Source: Gelatoporia subvermispora B
Taxonomy: Eukaryota > Basidiomycota > Agaricomycetes > Polyporales > Gelatoporiaceae
NCBI GenBank assembly: GCA_000320605.2
Contig: KB445820.1
Span: forward strand, 203,737 to 267,736
Direction: 5' to 3'
Length of the DNA stretch: 64,000 bases
The position numbers and the translations under genes are program-made. Positions 25,671-38,012 of the stretch are shown piece by piece (within the stretch, counting starts at the first letter, position 1; every line of letters begins with the position of its first letter). Below the pieces are notes generated by a model. The model was given only the letters and a program-made list of their open reading frames with translations. It had not been told where the DNA came from and made no database searches.

Positions 25671-27172
25671 GAGAAGGCAATATTGGAGTGCTCACGGTAA
25701 TCACAGTGAATGGTGGAGAGAGATAAGAGCAAGAATCCAGACGGCCTATGACATCCAACAAGAACGCGCGATATAACTTGCAGCAGACAAACAGGAGCCG
25801 CACAAAAAGCTGCAGACCGGCGAACACGAGGCATTGTGCATGCATGGCTATAGAAGCCCAAGTTGGCCATTGTTGGCTACCAGCGTCCTATTCGTCACGT
25901 AGATTACGGCAAAGACACGCGTGAACAACGCGTTTGTGGCGTGTACGTGACCCTAATCTTCGCAGGGTGATGAGACGCGTCTCGAGCGCGAGCTCCGCTC
26001 CTCAAGACAGGCAAGCGCAGTCGTAGCAGAGTCATCTCGAACATGAGAGAGGAGATTTTGTATTCCGATATTGACAGATTGATAGTTCACCGAAGAGGCC
26101 ATGCGATGTTGGTGGCAATCCCATACGCACAGCTCGGACATCGAGGCTCCGATCGTTCCTTGGGTGTCAGCGCAGCAAGCATCGTGGACAGGAATGTCGT
26201 TCACAGCATGCATCGCGCGATATACGGTTCTGTCGTGCGAGAAGAGGGAATCTGCTGATACGACGGCGTTTTGGTTATGTATCGAAGGCAGTTGCGTTAC
26301 ACCCAAGACTTCTCGGAAGCACAGTAGGTTCAGCGTCAGTGAGGAAAGACACGATTACGATGGTCATCGGGTCATCCCTGTTGAGGCGGTAGAAGATGCA
26401 GAAGCTCATGGTCTCATCTATGCAGGCGAATGCGGTCGAAGACAAGGTGCGCGGACTCATGTGGTGGCGCACCCCGCCAAAATCTAATCCGTGCCGCCAC
26501 CGACGCGTTCCACGACTTCACCGGTATCTTCCATCTCCTTCATCCTCGCTGTTCTCTTACACTCGGACTGCAAGCTCTCGGCATATCTGTGCTATATGTA
26601 GAGGTGTCAGCTGCCTCCCAAGTTTCAGGGACCCCAGCAGGGCGGCTCAAGTAAGGGTAAACCTGTCGGGGCGGCGGGCTGTCAGTAAGGCTATGACATA
26701 CAGAATTCTTGCTCGATGAACATAGATGCAACACTCAGACCGAGGGAGTAATTTCGCACCTCCCATTGCCGAACCCTTTGCCTCTGCGTTCTGGCCGAGA
26801 TCGTTGTCCTGGTAGCTTCCACGGCATTTTCGAAGCGCTACGCAGCATCCATACTTCTTGTACAGGAGTCTTCATTGTGTCCATCGGGCACCTGGGCTCG
26901 ATGATGGCGAGACAACAAACAGAGTTGTTCACCAGCGGTGGCGTCAGAGTGGACAACTCAACATTATATTACGTCCGAGGTCGGGCGTCAGTCAAGGCAC
27001 GCGGTGGATCTTGCCTGATCAGCAAGAGTTGTGGCCGCAACTGGATCTGTACACGAGGATCTACCGTGCGACGACGCAGTTCCTGCTTGCAACACATCGC
27101 GAGACTCAGGCTCACCTGATACATACTAGTATCCTCTAACTGCGCAGAAGGTATGTCCCCAGACCACTCACC
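25671..27172. other. 1.5 kb region with no confident gene
   Basis: Lies between the divergent Hsp70-like (-) and coiled-coil (+) genes. Short ORFs exist on both strands. On the minus strand 27150-26486 several short stretches with splice-like borders could form a small gene (final exon ending VVERVGGGTD), but no consistent frame or family could be assigned. Confidence 0.35.
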
Positions 27173-28796
27173 ATGTCCTCAGTCTCACGCCGCCACTCGA
27201 TGCGTCTGCAGGTTCAGACAGGCTCGACTACCGAGTTCTACGCTCTACGCGACCCGTTGAGCCAGGAGAAACCGGCGGTCAACTCTGGGGACCTCACACT
27301 CGTCTCAGATCCAATCGCGCGGCTTACGCGTGAGTGCAGCGCGCTCCGCCTCAGGCTCGCCACTGCGGAACGCAAAGAACGTCTCAAGCAGCGTGGCTCG
27401 TTCACAGCACCGTCATCGACTCTCAACACTCCAACGCTCCATCGCAGCCTCTTCCTCGGCTCTACGACGTCTCTGCGAGACATTGCCTTGAGCTACACAC
27501 AATCTGAACTCATGAAGCTCGCCGATCGCTACAAGGCTCTGGAGAAGAGCCTCCATGAGATGCAGGAGACTCTACGAGCGAAGGACAAGGAGATCGAGAC
27601 ACTGAAGAAAGAGAGAGATAGGTTGATCGCGGAGAGGGACCAAGAGCGCGAGAAGAATCGATCCCGGAGCAAGAGCCGCACAAGAGATTCCCGAGCGGCG
27701 AAGCGGGAGGGCCACGATCGCGAGGAGATGTCGGGGCATTCACGCAATCGCGAGGTTAGCCGCAGCAAGCGGCACACAAAGAAGACCGAGGATCCACCGT
27801 CCTTTCAACTGGCTCCGCGCATGCCGGTCGACGCTGAGGAAGCCGCCCGAGCGTGTAGCCAAGACGTTTTCCTCACGAAAACGGACAGCTGGTCGGGCGC
27901 GCAGATCATCCAAGCCGTTGATGACCTCAATTCGGAGATCACCCAGTTTGCCGCGTCGGCGACGGAGTCGTGCGTCTTCGCCAGACGCGTTCAGGCACGG
28001 TTGGCTCTCGTGAAGGTCGCAGGCATTGGGACACAGGAAGAGAGCGCCCCGTGGCTCGGGACAGCCTTCTCCCGCATCCTCGCCACCCACGATCACGGCC
28101 AAGATCCCATGTGGGTTCAGCTTGCTCTCCAAGCGAGTGTTGCGACTTGCTGTGCGCGGTCGCTCTCGCTGTTCTGTGTCGGCTTTCCTTCCAAACTTGA
28201 TGCACTTTTGACCCGTATTCTCGGATACTTGCACTCGACAGGTATGTCTCGTTTCTAGGGTACGATCGCTGCGGATTGACATACAGCCCACAGAGCCACA
28301 AGCGACTTCCGCAAAGTGGCGTTCGCTAACACATCGCAGCGTCAGGATGCTCTACCCTGGTTTGGAAGAATATGCAGTGACTGAACTTGCCAATACCATG
28401 ATGCGATGGTCCCACACGGTCTTCACTCTATCCGGCTCTACATCGCCTATGGACCCCGCACTCTCCGGGCGCCTCCGTCGCATCGCAGAGGCTGTCTTCA
28501 ACATCGCACGGATCACCCGAGAAGATGTTCTCTCCACGACATTCGAAGTCATGCTCGTTGACAGCGGTGACTCCTTCGAAAAGGCTACCATGACGAACAA
28601 GATGAAAGAATTCGACGCGGAGAGCTCCGGTAGATCGGGAGACAAGGTGCTGTGCACCACTGAGCTCGGTCTGCGATGCATCACAAGGAAGAGCAAATCC
28701 GTCGAACTTCAGGGTGATCGCGGAGGAGATGAGAGCAGGATCCTCTTACCGCCCAGGGTAGTTTTGGATTCCGCGGTGGAGGCTTTTGATCGGTAA
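27173..28796 (+). CDS. Coiled-coil, RS-rich protein of unknown function
   Basis: Two exons, 27173-28241 and 28294-28796; 523 aa. The order is a short N-terminal region, a coiled coil at about residues 105-165 (ELMKLADRYKALEKSLHEMQ), an Arg/Ser/Glu/Lys-rich segment (KNRSRSKSRTRDSRAAKRE), then a mostly helical C-terminal half (WSGAQIIQAVDDLNSEITQF; PMWVQLALQASVATCCARS; EEYAVTELANTMMRW). The second acceptor (CACAG at 28293) is the one that keeps the frame open. I recognise no catalytic motif. This type of helical protein with an N-terminal coiled coil is widespread and unnamed in Agaricomycetes. Confidence 0.8.
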
Positions 28797-29131
28797 TAAG
28801 TGATATTCTGCATCTGCGTTTGTGTGTGCCGAGGAAGTGTTTGCCCACGCATTGTTCACCGGTATACCCTTGCAATCTGGATCGGAATTCAGCATGGTCG
28901 CGATGACACGCCCGTTTATATCCGATGTACAGCAGTATCGTCAATTATATCTTTACGGATTATCTCCGGCATCTTTCTGCAATGGATAAACGAACGCTAG
29001 GATCATCCCACAGCATTGTTCAGATGTTCGTTGAGAGAGAACGTGGCAGCTGTGGCCACAGCCTCGGCAGACTCATAGCCGCGCAGGCGCTGAGCGCCTA
29101 ACAGCCACAACGAACTTGTCTCTATACCACC
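28797..29131. other. Intergenic region
   Basis: 335 bp between two plus-strand genes; no feature seen. Confidence 0.4.
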
Positions 29132-31181
29132 ATGACCACTGTTCAAACACTTTCCACAGTCCCAATATCCGCCCTCAACACGAACACAAATGTTCCACAA
29201 CCTACGGAGAAGAGCATGAAGGTACGACTGTACCCTCTGCAGGTCCTGCGCGGCTGGGCGCTGACGAAGGCCCTCAGCGCAAACTCGAGGATGCGATCCT
29301 CAGCTTGGACGAGGCGGTCCATGTCTCGCCTGCTGAGCGACCGTCGCCGCCTAAGAGGACGAGAACGGTTGGCCGCTCGATCTACTCAACCCTGGCCAAG
29401 TATGGGATCAAGAAGGACACCAAGACGTCAGTTTCCTTGATCGACCCTCCGTCCTGCCCAAGCTGAAGAACCGCCGCTTCTCTTCCTCTACTAACAGCCC
29501 GAAGGTGAAGGAGGAAGTTGAGCGATTGTCGAAGACCGCACCTCATATGGCTGCAATCCTGGCGCGTTCTGCCTCGAGGGTGCGCAAGCCGGTGCCTGCG
29601 ACGCTGCTCGGCCACGCGCCACCCACCCTCTCTGCAGAGTATCGGCCGTCTTCTGTCGCATCCTTCTTGACCCGCCTCGCCACTTTCCAGCTCCCGACAT
29701 ACTCTAACAAACCACCCGCCATTGATGCAGTCGCCGCAGCGAAGTGTGGCTGGACAAATGATGGCAAGGACCGCCTGGTGTGCAACATCTGCAACGTCTC
29801 CTGGGTGGTCGCCGATACGCGTGGAATGGCGCGCGACGCTGGTATGTAGGGAGCAGCTGAAGGTAGGTGCAAACTAACTCCAGGGATGACAGCAAATACT
29901 CTCGTCGAGAAGCAACGCGCACAACTGGTCGGCGTGCACAAGGACGGGTGCCCATGGAAAGTCAAGCAATGTGATGGTACGTCCAGGCGCTACTCCGATC
30001 ATACATTGTAGCTGACAGGATTCTAGACAACATCTACCGCATTCCTTTGCAGACACCCCACACTATGGCTAAGGAGATCAAATCGAGAGCTCTGACTCTG
30101 GAGCCCCTTCTTGAAGGCGTCCAAGTCAAGCACCCAATGGTCTGCTAGAACTCCTGCACTCGCAACTCACACTCTAATTACTGCAATGCAGGCGTCGAGC
30201 CAGGTGCAAGCACTCGTCTCCACCGTACACTCTGTTCATCTCCCAAATACTGAAGAGGTCGGTGGAGGCCGCGCTCAATTGCCTTCGGACGAACCGTTCC
30301 CTCCTATTGTCCATACTACTATGCAGCAGCCTCAGCCTTCCACTACAGCTGTACTCACAGCCCTCTTCGGCTGGTCTATCGCACCACCAGCGCCACCGCC
30401 GGAACGGATATCTACGCCGTCCCTCTCCCGAGCCAGCTCGGTTGTTCCGCAGACCCCAGGCCGGACGGTGTCCCGTTCACCATCCGTTGCATCTTTCAGG
30501 GACAATACCCCTGGTCCATCGACACCACGACCGCCATTGCGCACCGTGCCAACTACCACAAGTATACCCACTCACTCAGCATCGAGTCCTCCTCGACCAG
30601 ATACGACAATTATCCACTGCGCGTTGTGCCAGCGGCGGGTCGGGCTGTGGGCCTTCCTTCCTCAGCGAACTGGGACGGAGGCTGCCACCTCGAGCCCTCC
30701 GCGGCTTGAGCCCCAGAGGCATCTGGACCTGCTCAGGGAGCACCGGTCCTACTGCCCGTATGTCGTGCGTTCGACCGTCCTTCCGGCAGCGCCCACCCCT
30801 CCACCAGCTGCTACGCCAAACGGTCGTGCCTCACCAGCAATGTCAAGCTCATCGGTGAACCTGATCAATGGCCAGTTGGATGCGGTTGATGGATGGCGGG
30901 CGGTACTGACTGTGGTGATGCGATACGGTATGGCCCAGAAGCAGCGGTGGCGTCTGAGGAGGCTCAGCCTTCAACGGGAAGAAGAGGAGGCTCCAGCTGG
31001 AGCAATCACCGCACCTATACCCGAAGCGGAGCCCATCGAAGTTGATCATGTGGAGGCGATGGTAGCTGGTGTTAAATCTCGCGGAGTATGTCTCTTTTAC
31101 TTTAGCTCATTTGTGTCATCGGCTGAATGTATCTTTTAGGGCAGGGATCTTTTGCGTTACGTTAAAGGCCTTTTGGGATGA
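29132..31181 (+). CDS. C3HC zinc-finger protein of the NIPA/ZC3HC1-Rsm1 family
   Basis: Seven exons: 29132-29221, 29278-29426, 29498-29841, 29884-29976, 30027-30139, 30192-31085, 31140-31181; 574 aa. The C3HC finger reads CGWTND...DRLVCNIC...SW, followed by HKDGCPWK after an exon join. A second, Rsm1-like zinc module is IIHCALCQRRVGLWAF ... HRSYCPY. Family members act at the nuclear pore basket, in mRNA export (yeast Rsm1) or as ubiquitin-ligase adaptor (animal NIPA). A long Pro/Ser/Thr-rich linker (residues about 300-430) separates the two modules. The GTCAGT intron (29427-29497) carries a TACTAAC element abutting its acceptor. Confidence 0.9.
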
Positions 31182-31561
31182 AGTCTGATGCAGCCGGGAT
31201 CCTTCCGTATAAGCATGCTGCTCGCGCCATCTATTCGTGCTTATCTGTTGCTGTTGTGTACTTGTACTTTACGGACTGTGTAGCGAATAGTTCTGGGACC
31301 ATTAAAAGCATCTTGGTGTTGTAGGCGAGATTACAAAGCGGAAGTTTATCTTGCATGAATTGTTGAGCCCAGGAAAGGCACAACGTTCGGCGGCATCTCG
31401 GTTGTCGGACGACGCTGGCGCAGCACCGCCTTGCACGAGCTTGCAAGTGAGCGGCTTTGCTTTCGTCGCCAAGTGTACGGCGTTCGCTCTCGCCGTACAT
31501 CGAGGCCCTTTTGCTTATATTTCTTTACCTTAACACGTTCCTTCTCAGTTCATCTCCGAAG
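31182..31561. other. Intergenic region
   Basis: 380 bp between plus-strand genes. ORFs that overlap here read into the next gene's first exon from upstream, but the ATG at 31562 gives the natural start. Confidence 0.4.
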
Positions 31562-32931
31562 ATGCCTACAGGCTATGCTCCCCTTCCAAATCCGCGCTTC
31601 GCGCCGGAGGCAGAACGCGAGTTGGAGGCCGCCTTTGACTTGGACCACGACGAATCCTCTCCCGTAGCTAGCCCGCGCTCTTCGTCTCATCTTACGGCTG
31701 AAGACGATGCACCGTTGACGATCTCTATCCCCGGCGCATACGACTTTGAGCGCGACTATGACCATCCGCCGCCCGGTTCGCCGCCTGGTCCGTCCACATC
31801 TGCTCAGCCAAACGATTTCGGCAACACCAACGGCTGTCTGCCAACGTCTCCTGTACGCCCTGTGGAACGAGGGCCATCCTTCTTTCGGCGAGCTGTGGGT
31901 GCATTGCTACCCCAACACTATGCTAGGCTTCCTACCGAGCCGACTCCTTCGCGACCGAGGGGCGGCGGGACGGATAACGATGGGGTCTTTGCGAATGTCA
32001 TGGCCAAGCCTGGTAGAACTGTGTCCGTGAGGACGCACAATGGGGAGGTGGTTATGGTTCCAGAAGAAACACAGAAGGATCTGCCTCCAGTATGTGCCCC
32101 CTCATCCTTGATGCTACACTCCGCTGAGCCATTCTCCAAAGTCATACCAAGAGGCACAAGCAGATGCTGTCCCCCCATACTGGGAGACTACCGTCCATGC
32201 ACCCCTTCTCGATACCGGCGCAGATATGATTGTCGACGATCTGCCCACAGGCACGGCCTTCCTCTTCGTCGCCACGCTCGTTGTCTCGTATTTCTTCCAA
32301 TTCGTCGGTTTTCTCCTCACCTACCTACTGCATACCACACATGCCGGGAAGTACGGCTCACGCGCCGGACTCGGCCTCACGCTCATTCACTACGGATTCT
32401 ACTCGCGAAGTGGGCAGGATGTCTTGGAAGCTACCCCGGACTTAGGGATGCCAGCCGCAAACGGGACAGACTCGCTGCCTGTCGACTGGGAAACGCCTCC
32501 CAACGGTACATACGTGGAGTATATCGCTGATGATCCCAACTTTACATCGCGAGACTGGCTCTCTCTGCTTTTGATGACACTGGGTACGCTCTCGTATAAT
32601 TTCCTTGTGACCGATGAGGAATTCATACCTTTTGTTCCCATTAGGCTGGTTCCTCTTCCTCTCATCTATTGTCGGTTTCTACCGCGTCAAGCGGTGGGAG
32701 ATGTCTATTGTGGCTTCCGCAAATACAACCTCACCACCGACGGAACAGCAGACCCGCGAGGAAGAGGAGCAATGGGACAACCTGCGCGATATATTCGGAT
32801 TCGAGCGAGCTGCCGTTGACCTCGAAGCTGAACACACGGACACGAACCACCACCATGAGATCAATGAGGGACCACTACAAGAAGCAGAGGTGCGGCTAGT
32901 ACGGGATCTTAGGTCAGCAGGCTTGCTATGA
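31562..32931 (+). CDS. BSD2/NDFIP-family membrane adaptor for NEDD4/Rsp5 ubiquitin ligase
   Basis: Three exons: 31562-32089, 32142-32583, 32645-32931; 418 aa. The cytosolic N-terminus is disordered, followed by AVPPYWETTVHAP (a PPY-type WW-binding motif) and then the family core MIVDDLPTGTAFLFVATLVVSYFFQFVGFLLTYLLH... with transmembrane segments at about 206-230, 238-256 and 325-345. The KYGSRAGLGLTLIHYGFYSR loop is strongly conserved. Yeast Bsd2 and animal NDFIP1/2 recruit HECT ligases to membrane cargo such as metal transporters in Golgi/endosomes. The acidic C-terminal tail ends RDLRSAGLL, whose dileucine could be a sorting signal. Confidence 0.9.
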
Positions 32932-33464
32932 TCCTTTGAGCTTCACGTACCCCCTGTCCTGGATAGCTATGTTTTGTGTTTCTCTCTGGTGTTCATTCGG
33001 GCCGAGAACTCTGTAGGTATCTATGCTGTGTGTACTGTCATTGCATCGGTTGTACCATACATCTCAGACGCTGGTCTATCGGATGGCAAGGAAGTGAGCA
33101 CAAAGTTGAACGAGCTTGATAAACAAATATTCGCCGCTACCGTGCCGTATGACAATACATCATCGTGGTACAACGCCCGATGGGCGCCAAGCATTCCCAT
33201 CTCGCTTTCATCACAAACTAACGACCTCTGGCTTTAGTTGGCCGGCCCTTGTGGAAGTCCGTAGGCTTGAACTGTGCTCAAGAATAGGACTTCAGATGGA
33301 ACAGTACGGCTCGGTCATATTTGCGTCTTAGAAGCGATTGGTAGGATGACACGGCCCGAAGCCTAAAAGCGGCCTACACGTCGTTTCTCTCTTCGGTTCG
33401 CTTTCTTTGCACATAAATCATCTGGTCGTTTTATTTGGAGCTCGAAAGGAGTCCCTCGGTACCT
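32932..33464. other. Intergenic region upstream of HEN1
   Basis: 533 bp without supported coding sequence; expected to hold the HEN1 promoter. Confidence 0.4.
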
Positions 33465-35037
33465 ATGCTACAATCACCACCCACTGCACCGGCCTGCACG
33501 AATGAGCTCGAACAAGCGGAACTCCCGGTCACATTCTTCCCTCCGCTGTCGCAGCAAAGAAGGGCATGGGTCTTTGAAGTTCTCACTCGCGAAAAGGTCA
33601 CAAGTGTGTGTAGTAGCTACTTTTGGGAAAATCATAGGTCTGATACCGTTAAACGTTGGATTGAATAGATTCTCGACATCGGATGTGGCGAAGGCGACCT
33701 GATCGCTTGCCTGTGTAATCCTGCCCCGTGGCTTCCTCCATCCCACCACGCCGAGATACGGGCATTCTTAGAATCACAGGAGTTGCCAAGTATCGAATAC
33801 ATCATACATGAGGAACCGTACATGCACCCCGTAAGGGTGATCGGCCTCGATATCTCAGCAGTAGATCTATGCGATGCCATAAAACATACATCTCCGCCCA
33901 AGCCAACGGCACTCTCTTGGCCAAGATGGATTCCGCTTGATGTGGAAATATGGGAAGGCGGGCTGCAGTCGCTCAATCCTGTTTTCATGGATGTCGAGTG
34001 CATCGTCTCGACAGAAGTGTGCGTATTACCCATTACTGCAGTCTATGCGTCTATAGCATACGAATATGATATGAAACTTCCTGTCCGTCATGTCCAGGAT
34101 TGAGCACTTGCCAGAAGAGGTACTACAAGATTTCGCTCCCGTCATTCTGGGTGTCTACCAGCCACGTCTGTTGCTCATCACGACGCCGTCTTATACTTTC
34201 AACGCACGGTTTACCGCACCTGACGCACCTCCGTCTGCGCGACGAGGATTCCCAGACCCAACGGGTCGAACAGACCGCATCTTCCGTCATTCCGATCACA
34301 AATTCGAATGGACAGTCGAGGAATTCACGGACTGGTGCGAGACCGTTGCTGACGATTGGGGTTACGAGGCCCAGATCCGTGGCGTCGGCAAGCCTAACGA
34401 GAAGGACGAGTGGGACCGGGATGAGAGCCTCGGATGGGCAAGTCAAGTCGCCATGTTCAGGCGCAAAGAAGGGGACGTCTGGAAGAAAGTGCGACTTGCC
34501 AGGCGCGAACAGGTCGGGATCCTTAGCAGGGCGTCGCAGAGCCAACACCGTCTACTTGCGACTCATCGACATGATCCCCACAAAAGTGCTGGGCACCCTT
34601 TACCATTGCGGACTATCGGTGATCTCACACATGAGCGGCTGCTGGACTATGGCATTGCTGCTTTCCCCGTCGGTCGCTTATGGACTGAGGGAGAACTCGA
34701 CATACCATGTGGCGGATGCCTTGAGCTACTGGTCCTGGCGGCGGCAAAGCACAATGATCTGGCAGTGCGTTGCAACCCAGCGGAGAAGATTGAAAAGTGG
34801 GAAATCCTGCTCAAAAGCGGACTTCCCTCGCAATGTACCAAATCTGTCAACGATACGGCGCAAGACGTTGTAGTCGATACCAGCTCCGAGTTTCTCGTCT
34901 CCCAAACAGACAATGCAACCTGGGGCAACGAGTCCTCCAGTTGGGGCGTTATGACGACGGACGACTGGAACGTGAAGATACCTGCCGATGATTGGGGCTG
35001 GGGAGTGCCCTCAAGATGGGAGACGAATGAACCATAG
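33465..35037 (+). CDS. HEN1: Small RNA 2'-O-methyltransferase (HEN1 family)
   Basis: Adds a 2'-O-methyl group to the 3' end of small RNAs, protecting them from uridylation and decay. Three exons: 33465-33605, 33669-34018, 34098-35037; 476 aa. The SAM-binding motif ILDIGCGEGDLI starts exon 2. The metal-binding set is visible: EVIEHLPEE (Glu, Glu, His; split by intron 2) and RHSDHKFEWT (His). TPSYTFN precedes it as in the family. There is no N-terminal RNA-binding or FKBP-like domain, so this is the short bacterial/animal/fungal form rather than the plant form. A roughly 200-residue C-terminal extension is rich in Trp/Asp near its end (DDWGWGVPSRW). Confidence 0.92.
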
Positions 35038-35201
35038 AATCAGTGTGACAAGCAGATGGTCATAGCTTCTCAAACCTTTGGAAGGCGGGTGGACGTCACT
35101 TCGATGCTTTACGGGTTGGACTATACCTCTTCGCTGTGTTACAGTCGTAACTGCTCGATCGGACACGTTTCTCATGTTTCCGTAACTGAACACAGATACA
35201 T

Positions 35202-36182
35202 TTACTCAACATAGTTTGTACCCGGCTCGAAATCCCATCGAAGGTCCACAGCTAAGAAGACGCCAGCTGCATCAGTCGCAGGCGTAACGAACACCTTCTC
35301 CAGATTATCTATGTCTTGCAATTGTCGCAGACTGTCGACGGGTAGTTTCTGTACCTTCCTTCAGAGTGCCTTCTAGGACGATAACATCTATCGGCGCACC
35401 GAAAGCTTAGACGGTTGTGAATGATATGTAAATGACCACCTGCCTGCACATTTCGGGTACTCGTCGACTTGGATGCCTTTTGACAATCACGGTGATGCTT
35501 AGGTCAGTGACTCTTCTGACAACTGGGCCTGCAGTATAGAATCTATGCCAGATTTAGCGAGAATTTTGCATCATGCGCTTTGAGCACTTACGCTCTTGCA
35601 GCCACCGCATTGCATTAGTGTGTTACAGATTTTCACAACCGAACACCCAGGAGCTTCGCAACATGCACGCAATGCGCCTGCATATTCATTGATCTTCGTT
35701 CCTCGATCGATCTGCTGACGAGGATGACGATCAAATCCACCGGCGACATCGGTGTCGATTTGCACATTCCATTGTAGAGCCCTTTCTTTATGAAACGGTT
35801 CGGGAAGGGTGCTTAAAGGTTCTGCATGCCTTGATACATCAGGTTGAACATTGATGATCACCTCGAACTCACAAAGCAAGAAATTGCACGTCGATCGTGC
35901 AGAATAGCTCTTGCGCGATCCTGAACTTGTGATCATTCGATAGCTCAAGAAAGGACTAGCAGTTCATGTCTGCAGCAAAGTATGGAGTGCGTCCTCCGCT
36001 TCCGAAAAGATGAAGATCGCGGAAATCCGAGCGAATTGGCGCATGGCGGTGTCGAGCACCGAATTAATTAAGGATTGGAATGTTTGTGCAGGAGTCCCGC
36101 CGAGAAAACGAGCACGGAATACAAACGAAGCGTTCAAGGGGGCTGGGGTCGCTAGGAGCGGTGTCACACCTCGAGAGTCCAT
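35202..36182 (-). pseudogene. Decayed ankyrin/SEC-C/MYND copy (psi-C), 5' truncated
   Basis: Reads as the second half of the neighbouring intact gene. The MYND first half is recognisable (GALRACCEAPGCS..TLMQCGGCKS) with a donor at the same place, then ILYCRPSCQKSH followed by TGA (35504-35506) where paralogues have Trp, then PKHHRDC. The C-terminal exon is still readable (DSLRQLQDIDNLEKVF, DAAGVFLAVD). Ankyrin and SEC-C parts are absent. It lies directly downstream of psi-B in the same orientation. Confidence 0.75.
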
Positions 36183-36384
36183 GCAGTCGATCAGGCGACT
36201 CGGTTCTCAACGTGATCCACGCTACGAGTAAGTTCAAGAAGCATAAAATGAAGTACACAGACACTCCGGACAGTCAATACGTGTTCTGAACATGCTGATA
36301 AGCGGAGTCCGTGTAATCGGAATACATCGGTTTGCACGCTATGATTTCCTTGTGATAGCAGTAGAGATGAGCGATCCATATTTT

Positions 36385-37473
36385 CCGAGAATTACATGCT
36401 GCCTCATACCCTTGCTGTCTCTTTGCTGCTGCTTCTACCATGATCCTTGCCCTTATTTCGGGCTCGAATACGCTAGTGTCGGTGATCGACATCAATATAC
36501 ACCGGCTCCGACCAATGCATGCCCCTCGAAAGCTTCATCGAGACTCTCCATTTTACCCAGTTTCCTCAGCGAATCTTTCCTGAGTTTGAGACACTCCTGC
36601 TCGTAGACGCTGTGGGAGGGTAAGAGCTGTGAGAAACGGGGAGGATTGAGTGATGAAATACATGTAGGACAGCAATCGTACCTGTGAGTACTTGTCGAGT
36701 TTGATTACTCCATGTTTCATTGCGTTCTTATCTTGCTTGGATGCAACAGACTGTCGACAAGCATTTGTGCTTGTCCCATGATGCTTTCTGACACTTCTGA
36801 CTGCAGTAGAGGGCCTTTGCGACGATCGAGTGTTTCCAATTTTGCGAGAGAAGTCACTTCACTCACCCGACTGCATGCACCACATTTCAGCAATTTGAGC
36901 GCTCCTCACTGGAATCGCGAGCAACCTTCGGCCTCGCACCGTGCAACAAGCGCAGCGCCGTTAGTAAATCTGCCATGCCCGCGTATTTCCACAGGCACTC
37001 TGACACAGTGGAGTGAACATCGAGGTCTGCGGCGCCCGAGATGCCAATCTGCTTGAACGTCTCTCGCGTGTTGATGGGATCTACCATGTAGGGTCTTTGG
37101 ATAGCAAGGTGCTTCAACGCTAAAAATAAGGGTGTCTCCCCAAACATAACCCTCGTATCCACATTTGAGCCCATGCAAATACACTCACAAGTAAGCGGGA
37201 TGTCACCAAGGTATGCTGCAAAATGAAGACGGGTCCTCTTGTCGCCCTCTCCGAAGTGCTTCACCTTGGCACACATCTCGAGAGGAGAATCGATGGTCGC
37301 AAGCCTAAGCTCTGTGTCAATCGAGGTACTCTTGGTGAGTGCTTTGCGATACAGTTCGAAAACAAAACAGGTTAGCGTATATGGGAGAACGGATGGCGCA
37401 AAGTGAGCGCTTTGATGTACTCTTTTAAGAGTTGAGAAGGAAGAGAAGGGTGCGAGAAAGACTTAGATGGCAT
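36385..37473 (-). pseudogene. Decayed ankyrin/SEC-C/MYND copy (psi-B)
   Basis: Starts with an ATG (37473, MPSKSFSHPSLPSQLLKE) and keeps one ankyrin-like unit (TRLHFAAYLGDIPLTCECICMG), but needs frame changes near 37375 and before the MYND part. It has an in-frame TGA at 36906-36908 inside the MYND finger (CEAEGCSRFQ stop GALKLLKCGACSR), and another frame break near 36495. The SEC-C region is deleted. The remaining exon borders and the second MYND half (LYCSQKCQKASWDKHKC) match the intact paralogues. Confidence 0.8.
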
Positions 37474-38012
37474 ACTGCAGTAGATAGACGGGGAAAGAGA
37501 CAAGAGACCTTCGAAGGAACCTCTCCTCTGGGCTGTTTATCATAGCCAGCCTGGCAATAGTAATGGGTGAGTATCAAACGGAGAAGCCGCACACTGCCGA
37601 GTCAGAGCTGCAGGTCGCTGATTCTTCACGTTGAATTAGACATCATATTCCTTCGGATTCTATCTGACATTTAGTTTACACGGGGCAACTCGTGAATTCT
37701 GTACCAGGGTCCAGGATACCAGGGGTTCAGCGCTGGGGAGGAGAAACTTGCGAATTCTCGGAGGTATTCGATTAGGAAGATCGCAGAAGATTAATTACAC
37801 TAGTAATCTAAGGCCTAACTTGAAGCGCTGATGGGTTCGCAGAGCACGCGGGACTCCACGCCCGGCTGCCGAATTCGGAGGTCGTGACAGACAGTTGCGT
37901 ACTTAGTAGTGTACCGTAATACAATCCTCCTCATCCTCGCGCACACATGAAACATACTGAAACATTAAACATCGCAGCCGCCAAGGCAAGGCCCACTGAA
38001 TGTGAACTTCCA
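37474..38012. other. Spacer between psi-B and intact copy 2
   Basis: 539 bp with no coding sequence or repeat recognised. Confidence 0.4.

Noticed and set aside
26486..27150. Possible small multi-exon minus-strand gene
   Set aside because: Splice-like borders are present but no combination gave a continuous frame or a known family.
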